From: Pseudorasbora parva | Lineage: Eukaryota > Chordata > Actinopteri > Cypriniformes > Gobionidae | Assembly: GCF_024679245.1 (NCBI RefSeq) | Contig: NC_090176.1 | Coordinates: 18,221,293-18,285,292, forward strand | DNA length: 64,000 nucleotides | Direction of reading: 5' to 3' | Shown: positions 1-11,867 of the stretch, piece by piece | Layout: every line of letters begins with the position of its first letter | Numbering within the stretch: position 1 is the first letter of the stretch | The notes under the pieces: generated by a model | Told to the model about the DNA's origin: nothing | What the model saw: only the letters and a program-made list of their open reading frames with translations | Databases searched by the model: none | Translations under genes and position numbers: made by a program

Positions 1-249
1 CCATACTCCCGGCGTGTCCGTGATCACTTACTTCAGGCTTTATCAGAAGTTAGTTCCTGTTTGTTTTCACGGACGCTTTATAGCTTCCGGTCGATGACGT
101 CATCACGCCGACGATCGATCTTTTTTCCGATGGAATGGTTCTACAGGCGCTTCACGACGCATTAACGCAGAGGCGTTCTCACAGCGTTTCGACGCAGCGT
201 CTCGTTCCCTCAGGGAACTAGGGTTACATATACGTAACCTGAGACGTTC
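1..249. mobile_element. End of a DNA-transposon-like repeat cut by the window edge
   Basis: The last ~50 bases (about 197-249) form a compact terminal block with a TTCCCTCAGGGAA palindrome, then GTTACATATACGTAAC, then GAGACGTTC. The same block ends the repeat at 16504-16830, so this is probably the right end of a relative whose left end lies outside the window. No coding sequence is visible. Confidence 0.45.
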
Positions 250-537
250 TTTGTATCTGCAGTTGGAGGAGTTGCAACCATTGGTGTGACTTCCACTTAC
301 GGCTTGATAAAGTAGCCATCAGAACCTGTTGAGGGAACCCACAAGAGAGAAACCTGAACAGCATGACCGATGAGTGAAAGAATTAGATCAAAATATACAA
401 ACTATTGAGGACCTCAAGATATGCCCTTGCAGAAAATAAGTGCATAATTATATGATGGCACTTTACTAGCTAATGGCCATAGCTAGCTGCTGGACCCTGT
501 AAAACCTATGAGAACGATCAATACAATAATCATCTTT

Positions 538-848
538 GGCCCTATCCCGAATGGCACCCTAAACCCTCGCGGTCTTCCTCTGAGTCCGCACTTTCGCTGC
601 GTAATGTCGCTTTGACTGCCGGGTAGAAATCCTCTGCATAGCTCGCAAACTTGCGGGCTCAGCTGAAGGGCGCATCCAGGCCGCATAGCAGACGCAAAGG
701 GGGCGCTCACGAACACCCTTCTTTTAAGCTTAAATGACGAATGGAACACGCTACGGCACCGCGGACCCAACGGACACGCGCACGCGATGGCCATTGTAGG
801 GCCACAACACTAAAAGTACACGTGAAGTGTGCCGTTTGGGACAGGGCC
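538..848. mobile_element. Short non-autonomous DNA transposon (MITE) with imperfect terminal inverted repeats
   Basis: The left end GGCCCTATCCCGAATGGCAC is mirrored at the right end by a GTGCCGTTTGGGACAGGGCC block. The arms are about 20 bp with a few mismatches. The GGGCCCTAT-like terminus recalls Harbinger-type elements. I could not define a clean target-site duplication. Frames open on both strands inside it are not recognisable proteins. Confidence 0.45.
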
Positions 849-2155
849 ATAGAAACCCAAATCCGGGTTCGTACTGTGCAATTGAGACAAAATATTGCGA
901 TCCTGAAAAGTTTTTCCTTGGCTGACATGTCTTTAATAGTTATTTGATAATTCACTAACTGCTAATTTTGCCTGCGAGGGAACACGTTCAACCGATGTAG
1001 AATAGATTCGAACCGCGGTGTGGTCAGATTAGACAAACATTTTACATTGGAGAAGGATTTTAGCTGCAATTAAGCATTGACAGTTCGTGCATTTTATAAA
1101 GGGAGCACCCTCCACTCACTTACTAAATTCATAAAGATATGATAATTATGATTCTGCGCTGTGGTTTAATTGCTCTACGGGATGCTATCATTTTAAAGAC
1201 GGTTAATTTGTGCACAGAAGAAAATTAGTGTTGCTATCTAATAACCAGTTGAACCTTGTTTTGATGTGAACCTTAACCGGCTTTTGGGCTGTAAATGCAA
1301 GCGAGAATACACGTATGCGTTTTATTATAATTGAAGCACTGTGTCCTAGTGCATCTGACAGAAAATGTACTGATGCAGCTGATGAAAGCTATTTGAATAT
1401 CATTGCATTATAAATAATATATTACTGAAACACCCAACATGGCATAAAGAAAACAGACCAACCATATATTGTCGCGATTGTGAGTTTGTTGTCTTCGAAC
1501 GTGTCTATCTGCATAGCGTTCTCTGCAAGTTTTGTTTATGCCAGGGAGTTCCTGGAATGTTGCATGTGTGTCTGTTCTTCATATGTCATATATGACTAAA
1601 TGTTCAGTAGTACAGCTTGCCAGCACCCTCCAGCTGCCAGTATGAGCTAAAAACATAGTACAACATCACTCAATGATGGAAGCACAGATTTTGGATAAGA
1701 TTGAATAAATATAACTCCTCTGTAAAAATTGACTCAGACATAAGAGAATCTAGTGATATTTCTCCACATCTGCACGCATTTGAACTAGAAGCCCTGAGGG
1801 ATGTTTTGTCGGGATTCTCATGACGACGCGCATTATGGCAAAGAACTGTCAAAGAAAGAGAAGGTAAGTTAAGAAACTGGCTTAGCATTACTTTTCTCTT
1901 TAGGAGATATGATTTTGTCAATATTGTGATTAAACTTTACCTCATGTAAACCCAATACTTTGTATCAAATCTGAGTGCGACATAACCATTAGTGAATAAT
2001 GCAAATTGCATGTAAACTGGAGTGAAGAGTTCTGCTCGTCATGTGAGCATCTTCCTGCGATTAAGACCTTACTCTTAGAATACATAGTTGCATTATTGTT
2101 GTTGAACATGTAAACACAGTCTGTGTTTTAGTTGTTAAATTACTGTCATGTTTTG
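849..2155. other. Unassigned sequence
   Basis: AT-rich sequence without a recognisable gene or clear repeat boundary. A TATAAAG-like box near 1096 is not followed by a supported exon. A GTAAGT-type donor occurs near 1863 after an AG-rich stretch, but no open exon around it can be identified. Confidence 0.3.
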
Positions 2156-2156
2156 C

Positions 2157-2307
2157 AGTTGCTGGAGACCAGGTCCAGGGTTGTACAAGCTAACACAGAA
2201 AGAGACCGCAACAATAGAGCAGATGTCTGATAAAGATGATGCTGTTGTTGATGGAATGCCAGTGTGGATGGTGAGGTCTCCACCAAACAGAACCACGGTT
2301 GTTTGAA
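2157..2307 (+). other. Possible terminal coding exon, unrecognised
   Basis: A pyrimidine-poor but valid acceptor (TTTTGCAG) precedes a frame of about 50 codons that stops at about 2307. The peptide begins CWRPGPGLYKLTQKE and has an acidic DKDD stretch. A GTGAGG donor-like site also lies inside, so the exon may end earlier. I do not recognise the protein. It could be chance. Confidence 0.2.
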
Positions 2308-3015
2308 CCACTATGTGCTATGAAGTGCTATGAACCAGACTAGAGGCTGATCCACGCTACACGTCACATCACCAGTGCATCATTTTAATGTATTTTTACA
2401 ATGCTCTTTGAAAATTTTTCCACCTATATATATTGTTTACTTAGAACATTTACATATGCATTTTTTTCTTTTATTCCTTTACATCGCTGTCCTTTTAAAT
2501 ACATTTTAAAAAATTTCTCATTTGGAATATTTATGTATATAATTATGGAAGTAAAACTGTGCCACTGGATTTTGAATTCTAATTTTTAGCACTGAATTTT
2601 GTTACATCGAATTTTTAACACTGAATTTTATTTTGCGTCTAAATCAGACTTTGAATTTTAAAAGCCATCGAATTTCTAGCTCTGTTTTTTTTTGCCTATG
2701 ACATTTTTTCAATGTTTTAAAAAAATTCAGTGTAAAAAGAAATTCAACGTCTCAAAAAATTCAGTGTAAAAAAATTCAACGTCTCAAAAGATTCAGTGTA
2801 AAAAAATTCAACGTCTCAAAAGATTCAGTGTAAAAATATTCAGAGTCAACATCCGGGTAACCAAGGAGAAGCAATCGATCCCTGTATCAAATCATCCAAC
2901 ATCCAGCCAATCATTTACGCTCCATTGGTCATGAGTAAACTCACTGAAGCGCCATCGTGTGTGTTCTGAGCCATGCTGCTGAGCTCTGGAGCTCACCTGA
3001 AGTGAACTTCCCCGC

Positions 3016-3890
3016 CAGTGCCGTTTCTAGGCATAGGCAAACTAGGCAGTCGCCTAGGGCGCCAACAGCTGGGGGGCGTCAATGAGCCCCCGCCCCAACA
3101 AGATTTTTTAGTTATTTCATATATATTTTATTATTTATATTTCGTACTTTTGCTATTTCAAGGCATTATGATTAGTTGCGATTATTGGAGTGAAGTCGCC
3201 ATGGTGATAGTGGAGCTGCTGTAATGAAATGAGATCATGTAGAGGGCGGCAGGGAACGTCGTCATCCGTGGCGTTGTAACGCTTGTGTCCGAGTGAAAAA
3301 TGAGGATAGCTCACTTAATGTAACTGGAGTGGATGCAAACACGGAGGCGATTAACATCAAACAGATCGCACTTTATTCCCGCTGAACTCTCATCACAAAC
3401 TCCCTTTCCGTCCACAGCATTACTTAATAAAACAAAATAACTGTTAGCAACAGAAAACAGAAAATAATCCCCACACATGGGAGCTCAAGACTCAGTGCGC
3501 ACACACACAAAATGCAGACTTCGTTTGCAGGGAGCGCGCGCAACTCTTAAAGGGGCCACACTATATTTCTACTCGTTACAGCGTGCTTTAGTTTCATCAT
3601 CATGAAAAGGTCAAAGCCATCAGGGGCTCAGTATCGTAAAAAGAAAGCGAAATATACAGGTATAGCCTACTTATTGGTTACTTGTTCTCTACTAAGCTGG
3701 TCCCTCTATCATAACGTTGAGCAAAACATTACACTGAATATTAGTACTGGATGGACCACACGCCATGCTCATTTCAGGTGCAGAACATTATAGCAGTTAA
3801 TTTGAATAATTTTTTTTTTTACATCAGAGATAGCTGTTTAGTGTAAATTGATCAAGTAGGCTAATACTGTCATAACCATGGGCGTCACTA
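3016..3890 (+). mobile_element. Nested hAT-type element fragment (left end)
   Basis: It begins with CAGTGCCGTTTCTAGGCATA, a hAT-like terminus starting CAGTG. No matching right terminus was found before the outer hairpin resumes, so the 3' part appears deleted or replaced (a second element end begins near 3878). Upstream of the small frame at 3602 lies a CTCTTAAAGGGGCCACACTATA block that also occurs, as tandem copies, in the hAT element at 11876-15214, which links the two families. Confidence 0.5.
3602..3661 (+). pseudogene. N-terminal exon remnant of a hAT (ZMYM1-like) transposase
   Basis: The frame starts with ATG and reads MKRSKPSGAQYRKKKAKYTG. The SGAQ-R-KK basic start is typical, in my memory, of the ZMYM1/TTF-type hAT transposases of fishes, where it is followed by a splice site. 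Here the exon runs into an AG/GTATAG sequence at about 3659. The frame stays open to 3793 but the rest is not transposase-like. The body of the enzyme is absent. Confidence 0.4.
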
Positions 3891-4543
3891 GGCCCTTTTT
3901 TATGAACTTATGCATCAGCCCCCCCTAAAAAAATATGTGATTAACCTTTAAAACATGAAACTGGCGCAAGGCTTCGGCTACTGCTTCGTCCCGTCTTTTA
4001 GTCTTTGTGTCACTGTGTTCTTCAATCCGCAGCGGCGCCGAGTGACATGGTTTTCAAGCTATTGTTATCTAATTTTTTGGCCTTCAGAACATCTTAAAAT
4101 ACACATATGTAGATCATAGAAATCAAATCACATGACCAATGGAACGTAAATGATTGGCTGGATGTTGGATGATTTGATACAGGGATCGATTGCTTCTCCT
4201 GGATGTTGACTCTGAATATTTTTACACTGAATTTTTTGAGACGTTGAATTATTTTACACTGAATCTTTTGAGACATTAATTTTTTTTTACACTGAATATT
4301 TTGAGACGTTGAATTTTTTTACACTGAATCTTTTGAGACGTTGAATTTCTTTTTACACTGAATTTTTTTAAAACATTGAAAAAATGTCATAGGCAAAAAA
4401 AAACTGTGCTAGAAATTTGATGGCTTTTAAAATTCAAAGTCTGATTTAGATGCAAAATAAAATTCAGTGTTAAAAATTCGATGTAAAAAATTTCAGTGCT
4501 AAAAATTAGAATTCAAAATCCAGTGGCACAGTTTTACTTCCAT

Positions 4544-5356
4544 ATATAATATACTTTTCTTTACATTCTAGTTCTTATTTCATAATGTCTATGTTATATA
4601 TTTATTCCTTTTTAGATAAACAAAGTGTATTAGTATTCCTTTTACATCGCCGTCCTTTAAATAGAATTTGCTCACTTGTTTTTTTTTCTTCACTTATTTT
4701 TATTGTTTACTTAGAACATTTATGTATATTATATATCCTTTTTTAACATTCTACATTCTGGTTCTCATTTTATAATGTTACTTTTTAGATACACTGTGTA
4801 TTTATTCCTTTATATCGCCAACTAATTAACACAACATAAAAATATGTTGTGTTAATTTTTTTCCATGCCTTTTTTACCCTTTCATTTTAACTTATTTTAT
4901 TTTATATATTTATATTGTTTATTTGTTCCTTTTAAATGCCCTTTTTATTTTTATTTTGTTGTTCTTTACATTTTCATCCCTTTTAAATAGATTTTGTTCA
5001 CTTGTTTTTGTTTCCCCATTCTGTTCTTATGCTTGTTTATAATGCTCTTGGTAATGTTTTATGTACTTTAATAAATATTCAAAATTTTCCTAAATTGTTC
5101 TTTGTGTGTATTTTGCCTTTGGGGAGAGAGGGGGGTGGGGTTTATGGTGTATGTATATTTGAGCAATATCTGCATAGCTGACCTATAACCAATCAAATCA
5201 CTATGCTATAAGGCCTAGGGTGGGCTAAGTTTTAAAAGTAACCAATAAAATCACTTTACTGGGTTTTCAATGTGCCCTGTCCTCCAATAGCAGTTTGGGT
5301 TTTGGGAGTGGTTTTAAAAGAACAACCAATCCAGTTTGAGTTGAAAGGCCAATAGG
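4544..5356. other. AT-rich unassigned sequence
   Basis: Runs of T-rich sequence with several repeated ACTTAGAACATTTA / CCTTTTAAATAG phrases, partly shared with 2400-2530. No coding potential was seen. Confidence 0.35.
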
Positions 5357-5365
5357 GGATGGGAG

Positions 5366-5919
5366 TAGCCTGACAAGCCAGACCCACATCAAGATGTTTG
5401 GTCTGGAAACTCATCATAGACAGGGCTCAGTCCGAGGGGTGGGATAAACGGTTGTCTTTCAAACTCCCTCTGCACGCGATAGGATAGCGCTACACCAACC
5501 GGAGCAACGACGGTGAAGGGGAGCTCGCTGACTGATTAAACATTCGCCGTATCCGGTCGGCTAAACTCCGAACACATCTTCCCTTTTTAAGAATGACTTC
5601 AGTGCCGCTCTTTGTTCTTTTCTCGGAGGAAAGCTTAACTCCAAGTCTTCCGGAGGCACGGGCAGAGCTGATTCGAAAGACCGCCGCCGTTCGCCAGTTT
5701 CTGTGTTTACTAGAAGACTGTGTTACTAGAAGCACGCAAACGCAACTCGGCCGTCGCCATTATGGCCCCGCCCGCCGACTCTATAGCCTACCTACACGAT
5801 GTGATTGGGCCGTCCAGATTCTGAGGAATACAGCTCAGATAGGAATTGAGAGTTGCTAGACCACACTTGCGGGCAAATTAAATTTGCTGCCACTAGGGTG
5901 CGTCTAGATTTCTAGGCTA
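5366..5919. mobile_element. Non-autonomous hAT-like element, 554 bp
   Basis: The element starts TAGCCTGACAAGCCAGACC and ends TTTCTAGGCTA. It is flanked by the 9-bp direct repeat GGATGGGAG (5357-5365 and 5920-5928), which contains an 8-bp duplication typical of hAT insertion. The exact cut is ambiguous by one base. Both strands have short frames, none recognisable. Confidence 0.65.
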
Positions 5920-5928
5920 GGATGGGAG

Positions 5929-6387
5929 GCAAAGCTGCTCAGAGGTGTGAAAATGTCTCCTGAAAAAACCTGATGGGATTACTTGCCATGGCAACAAATG
6001 GCTGTAGCATGGAAATATACGGCCACAACATACATCCGATTTGGTATCATTCCGGATGTATACGGATATATACCGATCCATGGAATTTGACCTATCCGGC
6101 CAGTATACTCCTGGATTCTTCCGAATTTCAGCAGTGTATACAGGAGTATACGGGTCCGGATACACCTCTTTTCATGCAGTGAAGGTATTGACGCCGATCA
6201 TCGCAGTCATAACTCCTGGCACATATTAACGCTATAAGTTGAGAATAAAACCGAGGTGAAATTAAAAATAAACTTTAGTCTTAGATCTTGTAGTGATGTA
6301 TAGTTTGTCAAGGTAATTACTTACATCTGATAATTTTGAGCTAATTCAAGCAAAGAGAGCTTCAGCACGACCACATCCTCGCGGGCC
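5929..6387. other. Unassigned, GTATAC/CCGGAT-rich stretch
   Basis: Between 6010 and 6170 variants of TCCGGATGTATACGG and its complement recur, so both strands keep short frames open. No family is recognised. Confidence 0.3.
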
Positions 6388-6390
6388 TTA

Positions 6391-7346
6391 TGCTGCGTTC
6401 ACACCGCACGCGAATGACGCGATTCGCGCGAGTGATTTACATGTTAAGTCAATGCAGAGACGCGAATAGGCTTTCTGCGGCGCGATTCGCGCGAATGAGG
6501 CGGCGCGAATGGCGTGATTCGCGCGAATGAAGCGGCAATGATCACGCGAATTGAGCGTTTTGAACGCGTGATTCGCGCGAACCACGCGAAACACGCGAAT
6601 CGCTCAAGTTGAAAAATCTGAACTTTGGCGGATATTCGCGCCGCGTTAACCAATGAGGAGCCTGCTTACTGCTGTCACGTGGTGAAGTGACGGATGGGAA
6701 ACCCATAGGGGAACCCCGAGGACAGAGTAATTTAAAAATACTACTCTATTGTGTCACAAAATGTACTTTTAATAGTTTTTCAGGCGAGAATGTAGTTGTT
6801 TAAAGCTCAAATATGTGATTTATTTATTAAGAGAGCTCCTATTTGAAAATTTGATCTGGTGTTTTCGGAGGTGTGAGACCCAGGCGATCACCGGAGCTCA
6901 GCGCTCATCAACCCCGGTGAGAGCAGCCTTAACTCGGATAGTCTTTCTGCCGACTGCCGCTGCCTGGCAGAACCCACTCCCATGACGCGAATTTGCGTCT
7001 GTTGTGTAGTGAATGTCACACGCGAATGAGCACTTTTTGTATAAAAAAAACACAGATTTGAGCATTAAACAACAATATTATCGCCTGAAAAAGTCTTCAA
7101 ACTACGTTTTGTCACACATTAACAGTAGTATTTTTTACAGAAAAGAAGTCAAGTGACCCAGTCAAAATGACTAGCAGAACCCCCTCCCATGACGCGAATT
7201 CGCGTCTGTTGTGTAGTGAATGTCACACGCGAATGAAGCGAATTTGACGCGCGAATGAAGCGAATGGATTCAAAATGTTCACGCGTCCAACTTCGCGCGA
7301 ATAGCGCGATTTATTCGCGTCATTCGCGTGCGGTGTGAACGCAGCA
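6391..7346. mobile_element. Hairpin DNA transposon rich in GCGAAT/ATTCGC motifs, ~0.96 kb
   Basis: The ends are TGCTGCGTTCACACCGCACG and its complement, flanked by TTA on the left and TAA on the right. Inverted homology continues inwards: the segment around 6735-6830 (TACTACT...TTTTTCAGGCGA) is mirrored at about 7050-7140, so nearly the whole element can fold. A direct repeat (CCCATGACGCGAATT...GTGAATGTCACACGCGAATGA) occurs at about 6978 and 7186. No transposase is encoded. Confidence 0.65.
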
Positions 7347-7349
7347 TAA

Positions 7350-9166
7350 AGAGGTTAATGTATGCGTACGTTTATAAAGCAATAAAGAGCATCTTTGAGG
7401 AGCACATTCGCTATGTTTCTTCCTCATAAGAAGAAAGCAGTGTAAAAAATGCAAGATGTTTTCTCAACAACACCCTTGAAAATTTGAGCAAAACATGTCT
7501 GCATGAACTCCAGGATGACAGCCCAAATTAACTTGACAGTATTTTATCAGTTTAAATTGTGTGTTGTATGCCACTTACTACTTGCGAGAACCGAAGTAAC
7601 GTTAGATGGGATATCCAGTGATGTCGGTGCTGTACTTTTAAGAACTACTCAGAGCACATTAACGTGTTAATTTACCTCAGCAATCTCGTAATGAGTCGAT
7701 CCGTGATTCGGCTTGCTTTAGTTCGTCCTGAAGCCCGGATAAAATAGGTGCATGTTACTTTAAACCCCGTGAGATTACCACGCATTGGTGGGGAGACTGA
7801 TAGGGGATATACAGTCAGTGCCATCTGTTCTGTTCAGCTAACAATAATTAATGATAGACTGTGCGTAGTGTTTTCGAGGCATTATATGGTCAGTTTACAC
7901 ACAAACAAGCCACAACACAACTGATCGCATTGTGCGAGCAGGTGCTGCGTCCTATGCGTGTGCGTCTGAAATACATGCTTGCAACAATGAGAAAGAGAAC
8001 GATACTACACCCGATCGTCATTGAAAAATGCAAAACCATATCCCAGCGATGAATGCTGATGTAGGATGCCAGAATGGTGATGAAGTTGAAAGAGAGTTGA
8101 AATCAGCTCAACTTTATGGTAATGAGCTATGACGCGGTTCGGCGGCAACAGGCGGCAACCAGTCAGAATGTAGAAGTGCTCCGCTTGAGAGAAATCCAGA
8201 GAACGCAGGCCTGTAAACTTTGGTTCCGACCACATTAGTTCCCAAGCTATTTGTAGGAAAGGTTGATCATTGCTGTGCGGGTTTCTCTACCATTTATGAC
8301 AAGATCATTCATAGTGGTGTGTAATTTGTTAAGAAGTCGCGCAACACTATTTTATAGGCGCTAGAACGCTCGTTGTTCAGCGGGTGTGCAATTAATTCTT
8401 ACTTTCACATTTAAACGATTTCATGAAGTTAATTTATACCCTACTTGTGGTTAGTATATCCATCAACATGCTTGTTTGATTTGCGGCCTCTTTAAATACA
8501 GTTTAAAAAAAGAAAAATCATTCGATCTACGTCAGAGCGGCAGCACGTCCACGGAGCTTTCTACAGCGTCGTTGTCAGGGCGGCAAGAGCGAATTTTGAC
8601 GCTCTCACCGGCGGCGGTGTGAACGCACGGTTAGAAGGAACGAACGTCTATTGCCGCGACTGCCCAAGGAAATGATTGCTGACGAGGACTTAATCGCTAC
8701 TGTATTGCAAGTTGTTACTTTATATTAGGCCCATTGATCGACCATGACAAGACGAGACCGTCAAATAACTGTAGGCGTCAGCATCTGCGCACCATGCTGA
8801 AGCGGTAGTATCTGCGAACCCAAACATGAGTAAGTACAACCTTTATATGCTCCGGTAAAGGATGTGATTGGATAGATGAGAAGGTAATTAGTGACGTAAC
8901 GATTGAGTCTTCCTGGCAGAACTTGTGTTAACTTCATTTATTTTTATTTTTTTTATTATTACTTTTATTTTATTATAATAACATGAAACACAGAATGACA
9001 ACATTACATCCCAGGAAGCAGGAAAATAATATACCTTTTAAAAAGATTCGTAGTTTTACAGCTTTCTTATTGGAAGAGTCAGAAATCAAACACGCATACA
9101 ATTTTAACTCTTCCAGTAAAAAGGTTAAAGAAAGGCTTACAATTACAAAATTTACATTTAGGTATT
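7350..9166. other. Unassigned sequence with a transposon-like end near 8620
   Basis: No supported gene. A GCGGCGGTGTGAACGCACGG block near 8611-8630 resembles the ends of GTGTGAACGCA-type elements such as 6391-7346, and GGCGGCAAC repeats lie near 8138-8160, so an eroded element may span about 8130-8630. A small + frame at 8983-9186 is lysine-rich and unrecognised. Confidence 0.3.
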
Positions 9167-9171
9167 CTTTG

Positions 9172-11362
9172 TGTCAGGGTTTGTAGTGTGGAAAAGGAGC
9201 GAGGACTCAATTGCAGGAAGAATGGGCTCTTTATTATAAAAATCAAACAAAAACAACCCAGAGGGGGAAAAACAAGACTTGACTTCTCTTGGCTTGGCTT
9301 GGCTTGGCTTGACTTCACTTCACTTCACTTCAGGAGCAGGGAAACATGAGGCAAGTTTGACGAGGAAGGTTTGACAACGATCCAGCACAGGACTGCAAAC
9401 TAGTGATGTCCGGTTCGCGAACGAATCGTTCTTTTTAACCGGATCTTTATAGTGAACCGGTCGAACCAGTTCACCAAATCGAACTGAATCGTTATAAACG
9501 GTTCGCGTCTCAAATCAGGGCTGATCCCACAAGTTACTGTAGTTATTAACTTTCTGCCATCAGTGACAGCCTCTCAAACTAGAAATAAAACGAATATCTT
9601 GAAGTAGATGCTGTAACTCCAATCGTTAGCTGAAGTGAGACATGTTTTGCTGAGAGATCTGATGAACTCACGAGCAGCTGATACTGAGCATGCGCGTGTA
9701 ACCGAACGTACCGGTTGTCGGATCCTCGGATCAGCAGTACAGAATCAAAAACCGTTTCTGTCGGACACGTTCGATACTGAGAACCGATGAGCCGATGAGC
9801 TGCGCATGCGTGTTATTTGTTCAGAGGAACGAAATGCAGGTTAAGTGTATAAAACTAATCACGTTTGGAAACATCATAACAAAGCTGTCACTGTATTATT
9901 TTAAAGTTTTGGAAACAATGGATTGTAAAACGGTCAAATTAAACATTTATTTGTTTTATCAATAATGCATGATATTTTCAGGAACAGCTTTTATCTTATT
10001 TAATTTCTAAGTCGATACAGATTTTAAAATACATGTAATCAAAACAGTAGGTTTGATATAGACTATTCAGCTTGCAGCAGTTCGCAGCTCAGCACCCTAT
10101 GCTCAGCACACACACACACACACACTGATACAGCGGTTCTCGAGTCAGATCGACCGGTTGCAATGGATCACCGGTACAGAATTGAGAACCGTTTCTATCG
10201 GACACGTTCGATCTTTCGGACATGTTCGATTCTGAGAACCGGTGAGCTGAGATACTGAGCATGCGTGATAGCGTCGTAACCGAACTGTTTCTCTCGGACT
10301 GGGACAGCTGATGCTGATAATACATGAGCCCGGGTGAACACTTAGGATTTGTGTAAGTAGGCCTATTATGTCAATGTATGTTTATTTAATCCGTGTAAAA
10401 CATCAGTGTTTGCACGACAGTGACAGTGACAGTCTCTCAAACTAGAAATAAAACTAATATCTTGAAGTAGATGTTGTAACAATCGATTCAGTACGATTTG
10501 GTGAACTGTATTTAGTGCAAAACATAAATGAAAAAATGTTTCCAAGATGATGATGATGTCAATTATAATTATTACTATACTAAGTTTTGATTACAAATAC
10601 TTTATATGGATGTGTTTGAATGTATTTTCATCCGCCGGGATGATAGAAATGACGTCATTACGTAAAGACGTAAAAGAACCGGTGATCCGGTTTTTTTAAC
10701 CGGATCATGGAAACGAACTGTCCGAAAGAACCGGTTCGCGGAAAAGAACCAAACTTCCCATCACTACTGCAAACACAAGGAGATTAAATGGGGAGCAAAC
10801 AAAAGAGGGTAATGGGAGAAGACAGGTGGGGCAAATGAACCAATAATCAGGAAACAAGGTGGGTGGGGTTAGACAATTGACATGAGAGCACATGGGACAA
10901 AGAAACACATGAACATGTGCTCACACCAAACGTGACATGAACATGCAGTTAATGAAAACTCATAAACTGCATGTTCACACGAAACATGACAACAAGAAAG
11001 CAAGCAGCAAGTAAAACACCAGCTGCATGCTATACAACACAAAACACAGACAGGACAGCGCACACACACAACAACACAGAGTGCACAAGAATGAGCGAAT
11101 GCTCATTCTGTGCACTCACAACAGAAGACAAAACACAAGGAGCATGAATGTCCGAATCCCAACACAAAACCGAAACCCAACTATACAGAAGTGCTGGGAC
11201 CCGAACACCACGCCCCACACAGAAAATGACAGGGACAGAAGAGCACGCAGCTCGAGCATGCTCAAAGCTGCGTGCTCACACAAGATAGGACAAAATACAG
11301 GAGTGTCAGGACTCTGTCACCAAACCAAGAGAAAGCTAGACCGAAGTGACAGAACCCTGACA
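9172..11362 (-). mobile_element. Solo LTR, interrupted by a hAT element
   Basis: The outer ends are TGTCAGGG and CCCTGACA, flanked by the exact 5-bp duplication CTTTG (9167-9171 and 11363-11367). Without the inserted element and its 8-bp duplication it is about 817 bp. The minus strand orientation is inferred from a poly(A)-signal-like TTTATT tract near 9228 on the + strand. No internal retroviral region or second LTR remains, so it is the product of LTR-LTR recombination. A 5-bp duplication fits the Ty3/gypsy or ERV class. Confidence 0.75.
9401..10766. mobile_element. Non-autonomous hAT element, 1366 bp
   Basis: The termini are TAGTGATG and CATCACTA, with the exact 8-bp duplication CTGCAAAC at 9393-9400 and 10767-10774. 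The left end carries GGTTCGCGAACGAATCGTTC and the right end the mirrored GAACCGGTTCGCGG. An internal direct duplication (CTCTCAAACTAGAAATAAAAC) sits near 9571 and 10435, and CGGACACGTTCGAT recurs at least twice. No transposase frame is present. Confidence 0.85.
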
Positions 11363-11367
11363 CTTTG

Positions 11368-11867
11368 TTAATCCACACACTCCTTGGTGTACTCATTGTA
11401 TTCTTTGAGGATAATAAATGTGCTCACATTCACACAAATGTACCCAATTTATTTGGATTAGCTTTAACATGTTGAATAATCAGAAAAAAAAAAAAAAAAA
11501 AAAAAAAAAAACATGTTGAATAATGTGACAGATAGATTGACCGTAAGCCTCACCAGTGGAGAATTAAGCTGACCAAACATCAGCATTGATTCAATGTTTG
11601 TCTTTTCAACACTGAAAAGCATGGAATTATGAACATTGATCCAATATTATTTAGCAGTGAAATTTCAACCTCAACCAAAATGATGATTCTGATGGAATTC
11701 AACACTAACTCAATATCACAATGCTCATGACTCATCTTTGATCCTGACGAGAGAGACCACAGATGCTACATGGACTATAAATATAAACTATTATATTACC
11801 AACTGGAATCAGATAAGTCTGATGGTAATGTTTCAGGTCAGTGAGGACGTTTAAAAATAGGAGGACA
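11368..11867. other. Unassigned sequence with a poly(A) tract
   Basis: A run of about 27 A occurs at 11485-11511, followed by a repeat of ACATGTTGAATAAT that also precedes the run (11468 and 11512), so a short retroposed tail may have duplicated its target. Nothing else was recognised. Confidence 0.35.

Larger units (their letters stand above)
2548..4543. mobile_element. Long-TIR (hairpin) DNA transposon, ~2.0 kb
   Basis: About 390 bp at the left (2548-2940) reappears inverted at the right (about 4100-4543), starting GGAAGTAAAACTGTGCCACT and ending in its complement. Inside each arm a motif of the type ATTCAGTGTAAAAA / CAACGTCTCAAAA is repeated several times, so the arms are themselves internally repetitive. 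The host junctions are AT-rich and I cannot fix a target duplication. The middle part holds another transposon fragment, see 3016-3890. Confidence 0.65.

Noticed and set aside
11027..11371. 114-codon + frame in the solo LTR
   Set aside because: It lies fully within the LTR, is antisense to it, and is rich in H, R, T, N from CA-rich DNA; no domain.
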